A DNA stretch of 64,000 nt from Atherix ibis (GCA_958298945.1 OY282609.1:28679212-28743211), one strand, 5' to 3'. Numbered from the stretch's first letter, positions 1-11,020 are shown. The notes: generated from the letters alone by a model not told the origin. Made by a program: numbers and translations.

Positions 1-1626
1 AAATAGGTCTAAATAAAAATCTTTAAGAAATGAACATTCCCAGAATCCAGTCATTAGATTAATATTAAACTGAATACGTAAAATAAATCGTAATAGAAAA
101 ATTACTAATAAAAATGTGTTTTAAAACAAATTAATTGAAATAAATTTTATCAGTCCTATTTTATGTATCATAAACCTTGTAGGTGCCTGTTTATTAGTAA
201 GAAGAGCGGCCTCATTTTTCTTGAATGATTACTCATTGTGAAATTATCAAAAATAATTTCCCACAAAAAAAAAAACAATTTCTTTCGATAATCTTATAAA
301 TAAATATACTGTGTTGTATGTGTACGTATGAAAATTCCTTTGAAATCGATATTTTTAATCAACAATCAACATTTTATCAGCGGTTCGCATTTAGTGCAAT
401 AAACAATTTGTAACAAGAAATTTTGTCAACTGCAGTGATGATACTTGTTCGTTTATGAAAAGTGACTGCTTGTTGTTTATCTAGTGATTATATCGATGGG
501 AACATTTATCGCAAAAATAATTATTTTCCAAATGTATAAACACCTATCTGTGATTATATTTCCAATAAATTAGAGTTCATATGAGTACTTCTGGAGAAAT
601 ACGATACAAACCAACATTATAGCATCAACCGTTTTAGTCCCAAACTAAAAGGCATAGTACCGAATCGAACGACATCAGAACAGGACATATGATACTGTAC
701 CTCTGCTATATTATGGATCGTCTCAGACCATAACAGAGACCACACCAGACCATAGCAGAGCACGTATCAGAAAAATATTTTAAGACCACCTACATAAGTT
801 AACAAAACCAATTTTGTCTGGCTTGACTTATCACTGAATTGAATTCTACTAAATTGAATAAATTGCAGGTGAATTTTTTTAACGATAGTAAAGCATTCAC
901 TTACAATACTCTCTTAATATCATTAGTTCATATAAATATAAATTAAAAATAAAAGTCCAATTTAAGCTGAAATTTGTACATTGCGCTATCTTTTAATGTT
1001 GAACTTATTGCATGACTTATTATACTCGATTATAATTGTAAAAAAGGTATGGTCGGGAGTTAATTTTTTAATTTATAAGAAAAAAATATAAACATTTTTT
1101 TTTCAAGTAATAATGTTGATGACGTAATTTTTCATAATATTTTTTCGTTATTATTATTATTATTATTCATAAATTGTTTATTTACTTACTTGACTTATTA
1201 TGTGTGCATATAAGTAGGTGAATGTGCATTTGCTTACGCTACTATTACTAATTTTCATTAAAATAATTTTTGAATTTTTTTCTTCCGAAATACAAAAGTT
1301 ATGCAATTTTTTTTTGATTATTTATTTTCGAATGCGGTAAAAAGAAGAAGGAGTAATATTTTTCACATAAATAGAATGCGCATGTGCATCATAATAAATA
1401 CTATGAAAAATTTATCTTATCTGCTGAGTCATTTACCTGTTGTTAGTGGTTAACTTTTGCAAAGTCCCTCAGAGTTTTTATAATAATTTTTATTTGCATT
1501 TCAGTATTGCATAATATATTTACAAAAGGTGAATAATTTCCACTTTAAATGATGAATAAGTTTTACTCTTTAAAAAGATGATAAAAGTTTTGTTTTTAAA
1601 AAGAAAATGAATAATTTTGTCTATTA
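1..1626. other. AT-rich stretch without recognisable genes
   Basis: No open frame, splice-framed exon or transposon motif was recognised on either strand. It is A/T-rich with homopolymer runs and a (TTA)n tract at about 1148-1167. A short direct repeat of the form CAGACCATARCAGAG occurs near 725 and 747. Confidence 0.6.
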
Positions 1627-2740
1627 TTGGTTAGATGAAAAAGTTCGTGGCGTGTTTTGAGTAAATTTAGACACGCTTAAATAAGATTGTTAAAATCAAT
1701 TTTTTTAAACCACATGTTTTTCATTATTATCTACAATGGTTCGTAATTTTTCGAGCAGAGCCACGATTCCATCAGCATAGAATTTTTGTATTTTCTGGTT
1801 GAAAAATTGAATTAAGAAGTTTTCACAGGCTTCTCTAGAAGCCACAATGATTCCATTAAGAGAACCAATTCTGCAGAGATTGAAACAAGTGGTAGTCTGA
1901 GGGTGCTATGTCTGGGCTATATGTTGGATGCATCAAAACTTTCCTGGTAGGCTGTCTTAATTTTTTACGTAAAATTTTTGGTGCTGGAATACGACACCTC
2001 CCCATTGATCAATTTGGGCCGTTTTCTCCTAATTGCTTGGCGTAATCTCTCGAGCTGCTCACAGTATAGTACCGAGTTAATAGTTTATCCGAATGGTAGC
2101 AGTTCACAATGACCGATTGCTTTTCAGTCCCACCACACACACAGCATAACATTATTGATCGTCGAATTGTTTGTTTTCTCTTTCGAATGATATTTTTATC
2201 ACCAGCTATGATTCGCTTCAGAAATGGCTCGATTTTATTGCGCTTCAGCAGCGAATCGCAAATGTAAACAAACTAAATTCATGAGGCATAAAAACATCGA
2301 GTTTCTTTTTGAACCCAGCCTTACACAAATGGTTTAAAACGGTTTGATGATAAGCTATGTTATGACTAATAGTATGTAGGGTTTTCCCAATTTTTTTTCG
2401 AGGATTTTATCACTTTTTTCGGAATTTGGCTGAACAAAACGGGGCTCATCTTTGACATAACTAAAGCGAGCGAACCATTTGCCTGCTGCTGTTTTTAATA
2501 CAGAATCTTTACCATAAATACCATTTTTTTTTTGCCCAAGCCTGCGATGTGTCGAAGTGGTATTGCAAAATATAGCAAACTTTCGCTTTATTCTGGCTCA
2601 TTTGTTAAAGAAAAACGTTCATGGCATTTTCCCACAGATGGAGTTAAAAGCAAATAAATAAGTAACGACTAAAGTTACAAAATTATATGGTTTCAACGCC
2701 ATCTGTGGGAAAATGCCATGAACGTTTTTCTTCAAAAAAT
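1627..2740 (-). mobile_element. Decayed mariner element A
   Basis: Relic of a mariner DNA transposon, which moves by cut-and-paste through a D,D34D transposase at TA sites. The minus strand carries the transposase from a start codon at 2601 (MSQNKAKV) to a stop near 1705, broken by several frameshifts and stops. Readable pieces in order are the N-terminal helix-turn-helix region, KDSVLKTAAGKWFARFSY, KPKLINGEV, the catalytic YSPDIAPSDYHLF motif, and the C-terminal FYADGIVALLEKL. The left end, starting TTGGTTAGATGAAAAAGTTCG after a TA at 1625-1626, looks like a mariner terminal repeat. A diverged counterpart lies at about 2699-2740. At about 1.1 kb it is a little shorter than the usual 1.3 kb. 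It resembles the mellifera/capitata type of mariner; the subfamily is an inference. It cannot be active. Confidence 0.85.
2608..2732. repeat. Perfect 34-nt inverted repeat at mariner A 5' end
   Basis: Arms at 2608-2641 and 2699-2732 are exact reverse complements, containing GTTCATGGCATTTTCCCAC, with a 57-nt spacer. The outer arm aligns with the left terminal repeat of mariner A, so it is probably the right terminal repeat. The inner arm is an extra inverted copy ending 6 nt before the transposase ATG. Confidence 0.85.
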
Positions 2741-4256
2741 ATGTTTTGTAACTAAAATTACAGTATCCGTTTTTTTTTTAAATTTAAATTTTTAACAATA
2801 ATTACTAATATTTTAATCATTGTGTTCGAATTAGATAATCAGAAATTATTTTCTTTATCTATTAGAATTTCAAAATTCAATATTTTATTTTTTACAAACA
2901 AATAAAAAACGATTTTTCCCATACTTTTTGGACAAAATATATATTCTGCTATATTTTTTAATCTTCTAAAAATTTACGAACATTTAATTTTTAATTTAAC
3001 AATTGTCATTTTAATATTTTTTTTTTGTGTGAATTAAATGGTTTTCACAAATTCTTTATTATTATTATTATTATTATAATATTCAACATTTTATTTGTAA
3101 AAAAGTTTCGAAAAGTTTTCTTAGATTTCAGTTAACAAAATCTTTAAAATTATATTTGAACTCTTATAAAAATTTAATTGATTTTCTATTATTTGTTTTG
3201 ATTTACGGTTTTTATATAAAAAAATGGCGTTGTTATCTAGGTAGCTTATGAGTACATTCTACTGTACCAAACGCCATCTATGTGTATCAGTCATGCTAGG
3301 AACTGTTCTCCATTTACTATGATTATGTCGCTAGACTTAATAATTAAATATTAATTTAAAAAAAAATTATTAAATATAAAAGCTTTTATTGAGAAAAAAA
3401 AACTAAACTATATAAAAAAAACTATACCTCATCACTAACAGACGCTAAATACCCATAAAATTACACAGAAAAATTTCACTTTAATTTAAAAACTTTCTAT
3501 GAAAGAGATTTGTTTATTTTTTTGTATATATTTTTTTTGTAACATAAAAAGTATATAATGTTATATATACAAAATAAACGAGAAAAATAAAAAAAATAAT
3601 ATTGTTTAAAAAAAAAAAAATTGTACAATATAATAATAAATAATAATAATAATAATAATAATAAAAAGCTTGTCATAAAAAAAAACTAACAATTATAAAC
3701 ATGGAAAAAATAGAAAAATTGGCAAAAAATATGAGGAAAAAAATATGATTAAAATTTAAAATGAGATAGAAAATATTATTTAATAGAAGTTAGAAAGAAA
3801 AGAAAGAAAGTGTAGAAAAACGAATGCGCGCATGTACGTACGAATAGAAACAGTAAACAATGTACTTAACTTCAGCAGTTTTTAACGTGTTCATTTAATA
3901 TCGTTTCTCTCCTCCTTTTGCATCTTTCATGTTCTATTCCATGTTACAGTATTATGTACAATTTTCCATTCAATTCTGCATAATTTTCTCCCTCAAAAAA
4001 AAAGTAATAATAAAAAAACATTAGAGAACGAAATACTTTCTCTTTCACGGTATTTTGTTACAATTAATATCACTAACTGCTCAACTATTCGTATTCTCTC
4101 TCCTATTACAATTACAAATACTTTTAGTACTGATCCTATTAAATTTGAAGAAAAAAGAAATTTTAATGATTTTTTTTAAATTTATTAAAAGTCTAAAGAA
4201 ATTAAAAACTCGAAAATATTGCGAAATAAAGAATTATTTTTAATAATTCCAAGTAC
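2741..4256. other. AT-rich stretch without recognisable genes
   Basis: Very A/T-rich. It holds (TTA)n at about 3057-3080 and (TAA)n at about 3630-3665. A 62-codon frame at 4055 is Leu/Phe-rich from biased composition and is not considered a gene. Nothing else is recognised. Confidence 0.6.
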
Positions 4257-4440
4257 CAGAACCAGGACACTGAAGGCCAAGGAATATCTGGTTAAGGAAA
4301 TTAAATTAGAATAGAAAGAAAAGTATTTTTGGTAATTAGCGTAGGACCATGTCTCAATGGGATGCGAACCCTCGACTCCTTGAATGGTAGTCCAATACGC
4401 TAACGACTGTTCTATCGGCCCGATTAAATATTGGAAAATT
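4257..4440 (-). repeat. SINE-like tRNA-derived element, copy 1
   Basis: On the minus strand a head of about 80 nt (4421 down to 4340) resembles a tRNA gene. It has an A-box-like TAGAACAGTCGTTAGCG and a good B-box-like GGGTTCGCATCCC (4371-4359). About 70 nt around these boxes are closely similar to 8277-8346 on the plus strand, including GACTACCATTCAAGGA. The acceptor stem does not close and no clean anticodon arm forms, so it is not a functional tRNA gene. Two dispersed copies with Pol III-type internal promoter boxes suggest a SINE family. The tail end is uncertain. Confidence 0.55.
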
Positions 4441-4489
4441 TTATAAACGTAACCTAAAATTAGCAGGTGTGGTAGAAAAATAATAGAAC

Positions 4490-5200
4490 TGGTTTTTTTA
4501 TGACAATTTTATTTTATTTTTGTACATCAATGTTGTCCACTTCGAAGTGGTTCCCTTGGACAGCTTATCGTTGGCCCGGATGTTGATTCTCCCAAGCTTC
4601 GTAGCATTGCTGGAAGGCTTCAACTGAAATCGCCTTCAGCTCCTTGGTTACACTTGTTTGGATTTTATAGACAGTATCAATATCACATTTTTTAAAGTGT
4701 TTTTATTTTATTTTTGGGAACAGTAGACTTAAATCAAGTAAATAGTAGAGGGCTCATGAACGACAGGAATTCCCTCTTCCGACCAAATGTCGTTGATTTG
4801 GGATGGCCACGTGACAGGGTGCGTTGTCATGATGGATGTCCAATCAAATTCGAATAACCCTTTTTCTGAGCCTTTGAAGGGCTACTCATCAGCTTCAATG
4901 TTAATTATAAGTCTGATCTTACAAAAGTTATATTTTTATCAGTTTTCGATATTGATGGCGCCTACCTGAACGAGGTTCACCTTCCACTGCTTCTTGACAT
5001 TCCAAAAATGCTTTTTGTCACCGAAAAACCTGTACTCCTGATAAGGAATGGTTCTCATAGGCTCGTTGCAAGTTTTCGTAAGTCAAACTCGGGGATTCAC
5101 CGAACTTAATTAAATATTCGATGGCAGACCGTTGCTTCAAATTTCGCTGTTTTATTTTTCGTAATGCACTACAATAACGCAAGCTCTATGGCAGCGTTTC
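4490..5200 (-). mobile_element. Decayed mariner element B (irritans-like)
   Basis: Relic transposase on the minus strand. The N-terminal domain reads LKQRSAIEYLIKFGESPS and LSGVQVFR, then ECQEAVEGEPRSG. After an internal deletion the catalytic region resumes with HHDNAP (about 4816-4842), LFPKIK, KELKAISVEAFQQCYEAWEN and HFEVDNIDV at the C-terminus near 4530. This order is that of irritans-type mariner transposases. Related relics lie at 31.8-32.1 kb and 47.7-48.3 kb, and all three share a 3' flank of the form AATAAAATTGTYAWAA. The copy is truncated and inactive, and terminal repeats were not resolved. Confidence 0.8.
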
Positions 5201-5734
5201 TCAAACTTTCTTTTCCTGCAATGGAACACTTCGTAAATCCAAAAATTTCAACAGAACACCTTATTTATTTTTTAGGATAGATAACAGCACATCAGTAAAA
5301 TTTAAAAAAATGTGAGAAAAACATTAATTATTTATTTAGTATTTAGTAATTATAGAATTTTTTATTTAAAAATTATTTAAATTTTTGCCGGCTCTGTAGC
5401 ATAGTCGTTAGTTGAGGCATGGTTCTATGGTAACTCCCAAAAACCACTTAATTCCATTATCCTGATATCTTTTTGTCGCCAAATGACCTAAAGTGTTGTA
5501 GTACTTATGTTACTTAAAATGATAATAAAAAATAAAGAAAATTACTTAAATTTTTAAACCAAGAATGTTAAGACCTTGAATTGCAAATCTCTTGATATTA
5601 TCAGGCACAATATTAGCAAATCGAATTCTTTTAATAAATTTGCCCAGAAATTATTTAATGCCTCATCTTTGTGTTCAGTTTGGCAAACGCTGCTCTATAG
5701 GGTTGCGTAAATACTCGACTAGGCGGAACTAATA
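5201..5734. other. Stretch between mariner B and mariner C
   Basis: Mostly A/T-rich with no coding signal. A short piece at about 5392-5425 (GCTCTGTAGCATAGTCGTTAG) resembles the A-box end of the SINE-like elements but has no B box, so it is at best a fragment. Confidence 0.5.
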
Positions 5735-5736
5735 TA

Positions 5737-6735
5737 TTGGGTTGTCGTGAAAAGTCATGACGCACTATCGTAACAGATGGCATTTGTTCATTCGCTTCTA
5801 TATTAAATAGTTAATAGCTTATTATTTATGGATTTTACAAAAAGATTGCATTTTACTATATTTTATTGTTGTACTTACGCAAATGGAAGAACGAGCGTCA
5901 AGCATGTGAAAGGTTGTGTAAAGTTAACGGTGACAATGTTCTTCAAGGCGTCAGTTTTTGATCTCAGCTTTTTGATCTCAGCGATAGTCCATGGTCAAGA
6001 AAGCTAACTCAGTTTGATGACGACAATATAAGCGTTTGAATTCAGTCAAATCAGCGTAACACGGTGCGAGAGAATGCAGAAACTATGAACATCCATCATT
6101 CAATCGTTAACGACCACCTGAAGAAGCTGGGATGGATAAGCTCGATATACGTGTATGGTATGTGTTCCTCATGCACTCAAAAAAGTTAATTTTGGCGGCA
6201 TGCATAAATATCTGGGACGTGTGCATTAAACGTGAGGAAAACTAATGTCCTTTGAAACGATTGATAGCAGGTGATAAGAAGTGGATTGCTTACAACAAAT
6301 TTGGCATGAAAACGTTCTAGATCCCGGCGTGATCACCCGCCTCAAACGACATCGAAAGCGGACACTCAGTGTGGTGGGATTTTAAAGGTGTCGTGTTTTT
6401 TTGAGTTTCTACCAAGGAACCAAACAACCAATTCAGAATTGTACTATTGGCAATTGAACAGTTTGAACGAATCCATCATCTAGAAGCGTCTGGAGCTCGT
6501 TACCCGTCAACAAATATTGGACTTTGGATGGATAGGTGGTATATCTATATATATAGATATAAATCTTGCGTGATATGACGTTCTGTTCAGATGAGGCTGT
6601 AAATAAGCACTTTGTTCAGTTCGTCGATAAAGAAAGGTCCTTTTATGAACGAGGAAACATGAAGCTCGCTGAAAGTTATCGAGCAAATTAAATACACTTC
6701 TTAAAACATGCATCATAACTTTTCTGACCACCCAA
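5737..6735 (+). mobile_element. Mariner element C with both ends, inactivated
   Basis: A 999-bp mariner with recognisable ends. The left terminal repeat TTGGGTTGTCGTGAAAAGTC at 5737 matches, with a few differences, the reverse complement of 6713-6735, and TA dinucleotides flank both sides (5735-5736, 6736-6737). Inside, on the plus strand, frameshifted transposase pieces follow in order: AWKNERQACERLC, TVRENAETMNIHHSIVNDHL, KKWIAYNNFGMKT, the WWDFKGVVFFEFLPRNQT catalytic region, then FYERGNMKLAESY near the C-terminus. The expected HPPYSPD part of the third catalytic block is replaced by an A/T palindrome at 6540-6561. The element is about 300 bp shorter than full-length mariners and is dead. 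Confidence 0.88.
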
Positions 6736-7511
6736 TACAAACTCTGTGGATGGAAAGTCTTTACTTTTGCGACATTTCTTCCACTATGCAAACTAACAAA
6801 ATCTTCAAATTAAAGGAATTTGCGAAAAAATCATCAAAACAAAACAAAAATCATCTTAATTTTAATCTGATCTCAATATATGCCCAGTTAATTTAATTTA
6901 GGGTTGCCACATTTGAATATTTCTTTAGAAAAAATATCTCAATTTTCAGAATCATGAATTAAGCGCCACTGGTCAATGTTAACCATTAAACTATAATTAT
7001 TTATTATTTATTTTATATTTTAAATAATATTTATAAAATAAATTACTATAATTAAATTGCAAATATATTTGTAAAATTTCAATTTTTTTTTGGTAATTAA
7101 TCCACTTTCTTTTCTGTCGATCTCTTCTTGTATTGATGTCATTTCCGGTGGCTGTATTTGGTTTACCATCTTTGTTGCTCCTTTACCACATTTATTTGGA
7201 TCACTTTATATCATTAAATTTTAAATTATAAATAATAATAATTTCCAAATAAACACAATTTTTTATACATTATTTAACTATTATTAGAAATTTTTAGTCG
7301 TAAATTAAGTTTTTTCTTCGTTGTGCGTTTATCTACGTATACAATTCATATCTATCCCCACACAACTATAAAATATGTAAAAGTGCACTATTAAGTTGCA
7401 AATAAAAGTAATGTTTTTGCTTTAATAGCTAAAGCATTTCTTTTACATATAAATTTTGTATTAGTAATTAGGCTAATGATCTCGTTTCATCATTCAATTA
7501 AATACAACAAC

Positions 7512-7550
<39 letters not shown>

Positions 7551-8109
7551 TAAAGAGCATAAAAGAAATACAAAATTGAGACTACAAAATTTTAAAACCG
7601 CTTAAAAAAACCGATTTAATAGAGCCGTAAAAGTGATTATTTTTATGTGAATGTAGAAATTGACTCCGTAGTCTAAAGATTGCTCTAATTTGGCAGAGAC
7701 TATTTAAAATAAGCTTCGTCCATCGTATAATTAAAATAAATAGTCGCTTTTTCCATCAATAATTGTATTGTTCAATATAATCAGTGGCTAATATTTTACT
7801 ATACTCACGATCAGAGCATAATTTTTGCTTGACTTCTTGATTAGTTGGAATACAAGTATTTGATGATGATCATCAGTGAATTTTCGTTGACCACTTCGCT
7901 CCGTCCATATAAAATAATTCCGACAAGAGCTAATAACGATGAAAAAAAACCTCATCTGATCAGTTGATTATTTATATTTTATGATTAATATTGAATTTCT
8001 TAATTCACTTTATTTTGCCTTTGATTTCAATTTCAAACCAATACCCGGAAATGTGTGGCAGTACGATAACGATTTTTTTTCCCCCGAGTAGGTGGAAATC
8101 TCAAAAGAC
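6736..8109. other. AT-rich stretch without recognisable genes
   Basis: No coding or transposon signal recognised. A trinucleotide tract, (CAA) passing into (TAA)n, runs at about 7506-7550. Confidence 0.55.
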
Positions 8110-8172
8110 ATTAAAAAGGGGCTCGTCTTAATAGTGTGGGACTTTAACCCACTAAAAACATGTCCTTGCAAT
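8110..8172 (-). mobile_element. R1-type LINE 3' tail fragment
   Basis: The plus strand reads TAGTGTGGGACTTTAACCCA at about 8131 followed by CTAAAAAC. The same signature, allowing a few changes, follows an R1-clade RT C-terminus at 20.57 kb (in reverse complement) and at 42.42 kb. By that association it is read as the 3' UTR end of a minus-strand R1-like LINE whose body is missing here. Confidence 0.5.
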
Positions 8173-8224
8173 GTATCATGGCCAATTTTAGTTCCAATAG
8201 ACTAATGACTTATCTGTTTTTAAT

Positions 8225-8390
8225 TATTTAGTTGGAAATTTTTACGGCTTGTTTAGGACAAACACTTAAGAAAGTGCACAGTCGGCAGCGTACTGGACTA
8301 CCATTCAAGGAATCGTGGGTTGGAATCCCACTAAGGTATGGACCCTACGATATTTTCCAAAAATCCTGTTTTTTCCATTTCTATTTCAAT
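8225..8390 (+). repeat. SINE-like tRNA-derived element, copy 2
   Basis: The head at 8277-8346 matches copy 1 at 4.3 kb in reverse orientation. It carries CAGTCGGCAGCGTACTGGAC as the degenerate A-box region and GTGGGTTGGAATCCCAC (about 8315-8331) as the B-box region. Similarity continues weakly into a T-rich tail (TTTTCCAAAAATCC). The overlapping 65-codon ORF here is not considered a gene. Confidence 0.55.
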
Positions 8391-8419
8391 TTTCTTATCT
8401 TGATATGTCCTTTATCCAC

Positions 8420-8562
8420 TTTAGTTTGAGCTTAGAATAGCTTTTCAAAAAATTTTACCATTGTGGATACTAGAGAAATCGGTCCGTTTGTGGGTGGCTT
8501 TCCTGGTTTTGGTGCAAGAATCACTTCGGCGATTAATAATGAAGTGAATCTTTATGTAGCCC
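8420..8562 (-). mobile_element. Jockey-type reverse transcriptase scrap
   Basis: The minus strand reads SEVILAPKPGKPPTNGP, then ISLVSTMVKFFEKLF. This is the first conserved block of Jockey-clade LINE reverse transcriptases (family form: IPKPGKPPT...YRPISLL...KLFEKLL). Only about 45 codons survive. The upstream side is interrupted by the MITE-like copy at 8567-8738 and the downstream side abuts the SINE-like element. Confidence 0.75.
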
Positions 8563-8566
8563 ACTT

Positions 8567-8738
8567 CATACGGCAACGATAACGAAAAACTTTTAAAAAA
8601 CCAGACTTAATCGAACGAGTAAATCGTTGCAATTGTGTCCATCCCCATAAGATTGTGACGGTTCAAAAAAATGTTGACACCAATTTTGGTTATCGTTACC
8701 AGTTCTCATCACATTTGTGTTCGGGCCTTTATGCGGAA
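8567..8738 (-). mobile_element. MITE-like element, short copy
   Basis: Read on the minus strand from 8738, it begins GGCCCGAACACAAATGTGATGAG and continues with CACAATCTTATGGGGATGGA. Both parts align in order with the element at 29981-30290. The far end (CAACGATAACGAAAAA on the plus strand) resembles that element's right end. It encodes nothing and is shorter than the other copy by internal loss. Confidence 0.5.
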
Positions 8739-9119
8739 TACATTCACCGAAGTTTCGGCGCTTTTTAAAAGTTCATCTTCGAAAAAAAAATGAAAACAAA
8801 ACTGATTTCTTTCTTATAATTTTTGCTTTACAAAAAAAAAGCTTATCCTATTACACTTGCCTAACGGCTATTATTATATAAAATCTACCATCTACGATTA
8901 TATAAATAACCTACTAGCTATGATTAAAGCTATGACCGACTTGACTGGGCAGTAGTTTATCGTTAAGGTCATTTCTATGGATTTTCGGATCAACTGAGTT
9001 TGTTGTTGTTGTTTATAGACATGCAACGTATTATTTGATGGGCGAATAAACCACTGCACAGTTCGATGGGGCCTATCATCAATCAGTGCTCGTATTATTT
9101 CGTATTTGATTTATTTTAT
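8739..9119. other. Stretch without recognisable genes
   Basis: Mixed composition, including a (GTT)n-like piece near 9000. No protein motif was recognised on either strand. Confidence 0.5.
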
Positions 9120-10140
9120 CTGCAGCTTCTTGGATACATATTGAAGAAATCATCAAAGAATACCGGGCAAGAGTCCCGCAAATAAAACTGACCGACCCCA
9201 TTTCGAAGGTATTTCATAAAACTATGCCATCGGTTGCGTGCACACAACAGCTATTTATAAGAATTTAGATCGTCTTCCGTACGCGATAGATACAATCATT
9301 AAATCATACACGTACGTACAGTTTGGATGCTGTAAAGTCCGAATATATATTTTTTTTGTATACAGCAAAAGGTTTTTATTTTTACCTTCTCCATGATCAC
9401 AGATCGTAAAGATATTCCCAATTTTATTTTCTAATGATTGGTTCTATTTGATGTGCATGCTCGTGTGTTGGCCTATAAATTTCTGCAAATAGAATTTGTA
9501 CATTTAATGTTAAAGTAATTTGTGGAAATCGTAAAACAGACCAGATTAAGTTTTAGAGTGTTGAACTTTAGTGGTACCGTAGTTCGTAGATCATAACACA
9601 GATCGATCGGTTATAGGTTACTGACGAAGGAAAAAATCAAAATTCGATGTAATCAAAAACCTGGACTGTATTGCAGATATAAAACACACGCCATTTTCTG
9701 TGGGGACTATCAAAATTTTCAAACAACTTCTATGAAAGTAACGACCAAAACCGATTGGCATAGATTAGATTGGGAATTTTTCATCAAACGAATATAAGAA
9801 GCAACTCTTAAAAAATTCAACACGATAGTCTGTCTCGTCGGAAGCTTTTGTTTCTTCATTTTCGGACCATACTATATATTTTCTCTCCTCACCACTTTGC
9901 CTTTGTTGTCTTCTATTAAATTGGCATCATTTCCAAAACGTCTTATGATCTATGCCACATCTGCTGTCAGATCACCATCCGATTCCCCCTCGGGGTACAC
10001 TAATTCTTCTCTATAACTAAGTACAATTATGGATCGCATAATCGTTGACCCAAATTCATAGCTCCAATACATCTGAGATATTAAGTTGCCCCATTCCATC
10101 TCATTCCCCTCATTGATCCATCGTTAATGAATGGTACTGT
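9120..10140 (-). pseudogene. Possible decayed coding sequence, unidentified
   Basis: The minus strand contains several protein-like segments broken by stops and frameshifts. One runs from about 10135 (RWINEGNEMEWGNL, then MYWSYEFGSTIMRSIIVLSY, then ELVYPEGESDGDLTADVA). After one stop it continues in the same frame as IIRRFGNDANLIEDNKGKVV. A further piece at about 9110-9230 reads RWHSFMKYLRNGVGQFY. G+C is higher than in the flanks, as in the other transposon relics here. I recognise no family. It may be an old transposon or a dead gene, or just a chance run of open frames. Confidence 0.3.
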
Positions 10141-10309
10141 GCAGATCAGCGTGTAGAGATACTCGGTTCGGAACTGAAATAATGGTACGAGTAACCACAT
10201 AAGCGATGAATGATTTTTTCATCATAATGGAACAGAAGCTATTGTGCCGTGTCAATATTTTACGGTTTTTTTTCCCTTGATTTTTGATCTAAATTTAATA
10301 TTTTTATTT
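10141..10309. other. Short spacer without features
   Basis: No coding or repeat signal recognised between the decayed reading frames and the tandem duplication. Confidence 0.5.
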
Positions 10310-11020
10310 ATTATTTATTTTATTTAGGTGAAAATTTTGATTTATCGATTGGTTATTTTGGAAGGGAAAAAAAAATTTAAATAAACTGGAAAAATAAAAA
10401 ACAAAATTGTTTTGGAACAATCGGTTAACTGAAGGAATAGACAGACCTACGGAAAAAAATTGGGGCTTATATTTTCTTATTAAATTAAAGTTGTTTTTGT
10501 TTTTAATTATTATAAATAATTCAAAATTTAATTTTATGCATTCACTCGGCTCTATGATGACACAAAATATTATTTTTTTCTTAAAAAGAGGGTCATTTTT
10601 GTTTGTAAAATAGATTCCAAAACTTTTATTTCACTTTTAATGAGATTTTTATTTAAAAAAAAAACTTATTAACATATTCACAATAAGAGGAATTTTTGTG
10701 ATTTTTCATTTATTAAAAAATTTGTCAAAGAATCATTTATTTTTTATTTAGTATTTATTTGGATAAAAATATTGATTTATCGATGGAACTATTTTAGAAA
10801 AAAAAATAAAAATTTAAATAAAAAAAAAGATATAGAAAATGGTTTTATTGGAACAATCTGTTAACTGGCGGAACAGATAGAAGTGGAACGAAATTGCCCC
10901 TTGTTAGTTTTTGGTTTTTAGTTCTGATTTCATTTTTTTTTATTTATTGTAAATTATTCAAAATTTAATTTTATTATGCGTTCACGCACTTTTATGATGA
11001 CACAGAAAAATAATTTTTTC
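10310..11020. repeat. Degenerate tandem duplication, period about 435 bp
   Basis: Two units align end to end. Unit 1 starts near 10310 and unit 2 near 10740. Shared blocks in the same order include TTGATTTATCGAT (10342 and 10772), GGAACAATCKGTTAACTG, TTCAAAATTTAATTTTAT (10519 and 10957) and TATGATGACACA. Spacing between matching blocks is about 430-438 bp, and the copies differ by many substitutions and small indels. The 68-codon ORF at 10407 lies within unit 1 and is not considered a gene. The function or parent element is unknown. Confidence 0.75.

Noticed and set aside
4340..4421. Functional tRNA gene on the minus strand
   Set aside because: A- and B-box-like sequences exist, but the acceptor stem does not pair and a second dispersed copy with a tail indicates a SINE-like repeat.
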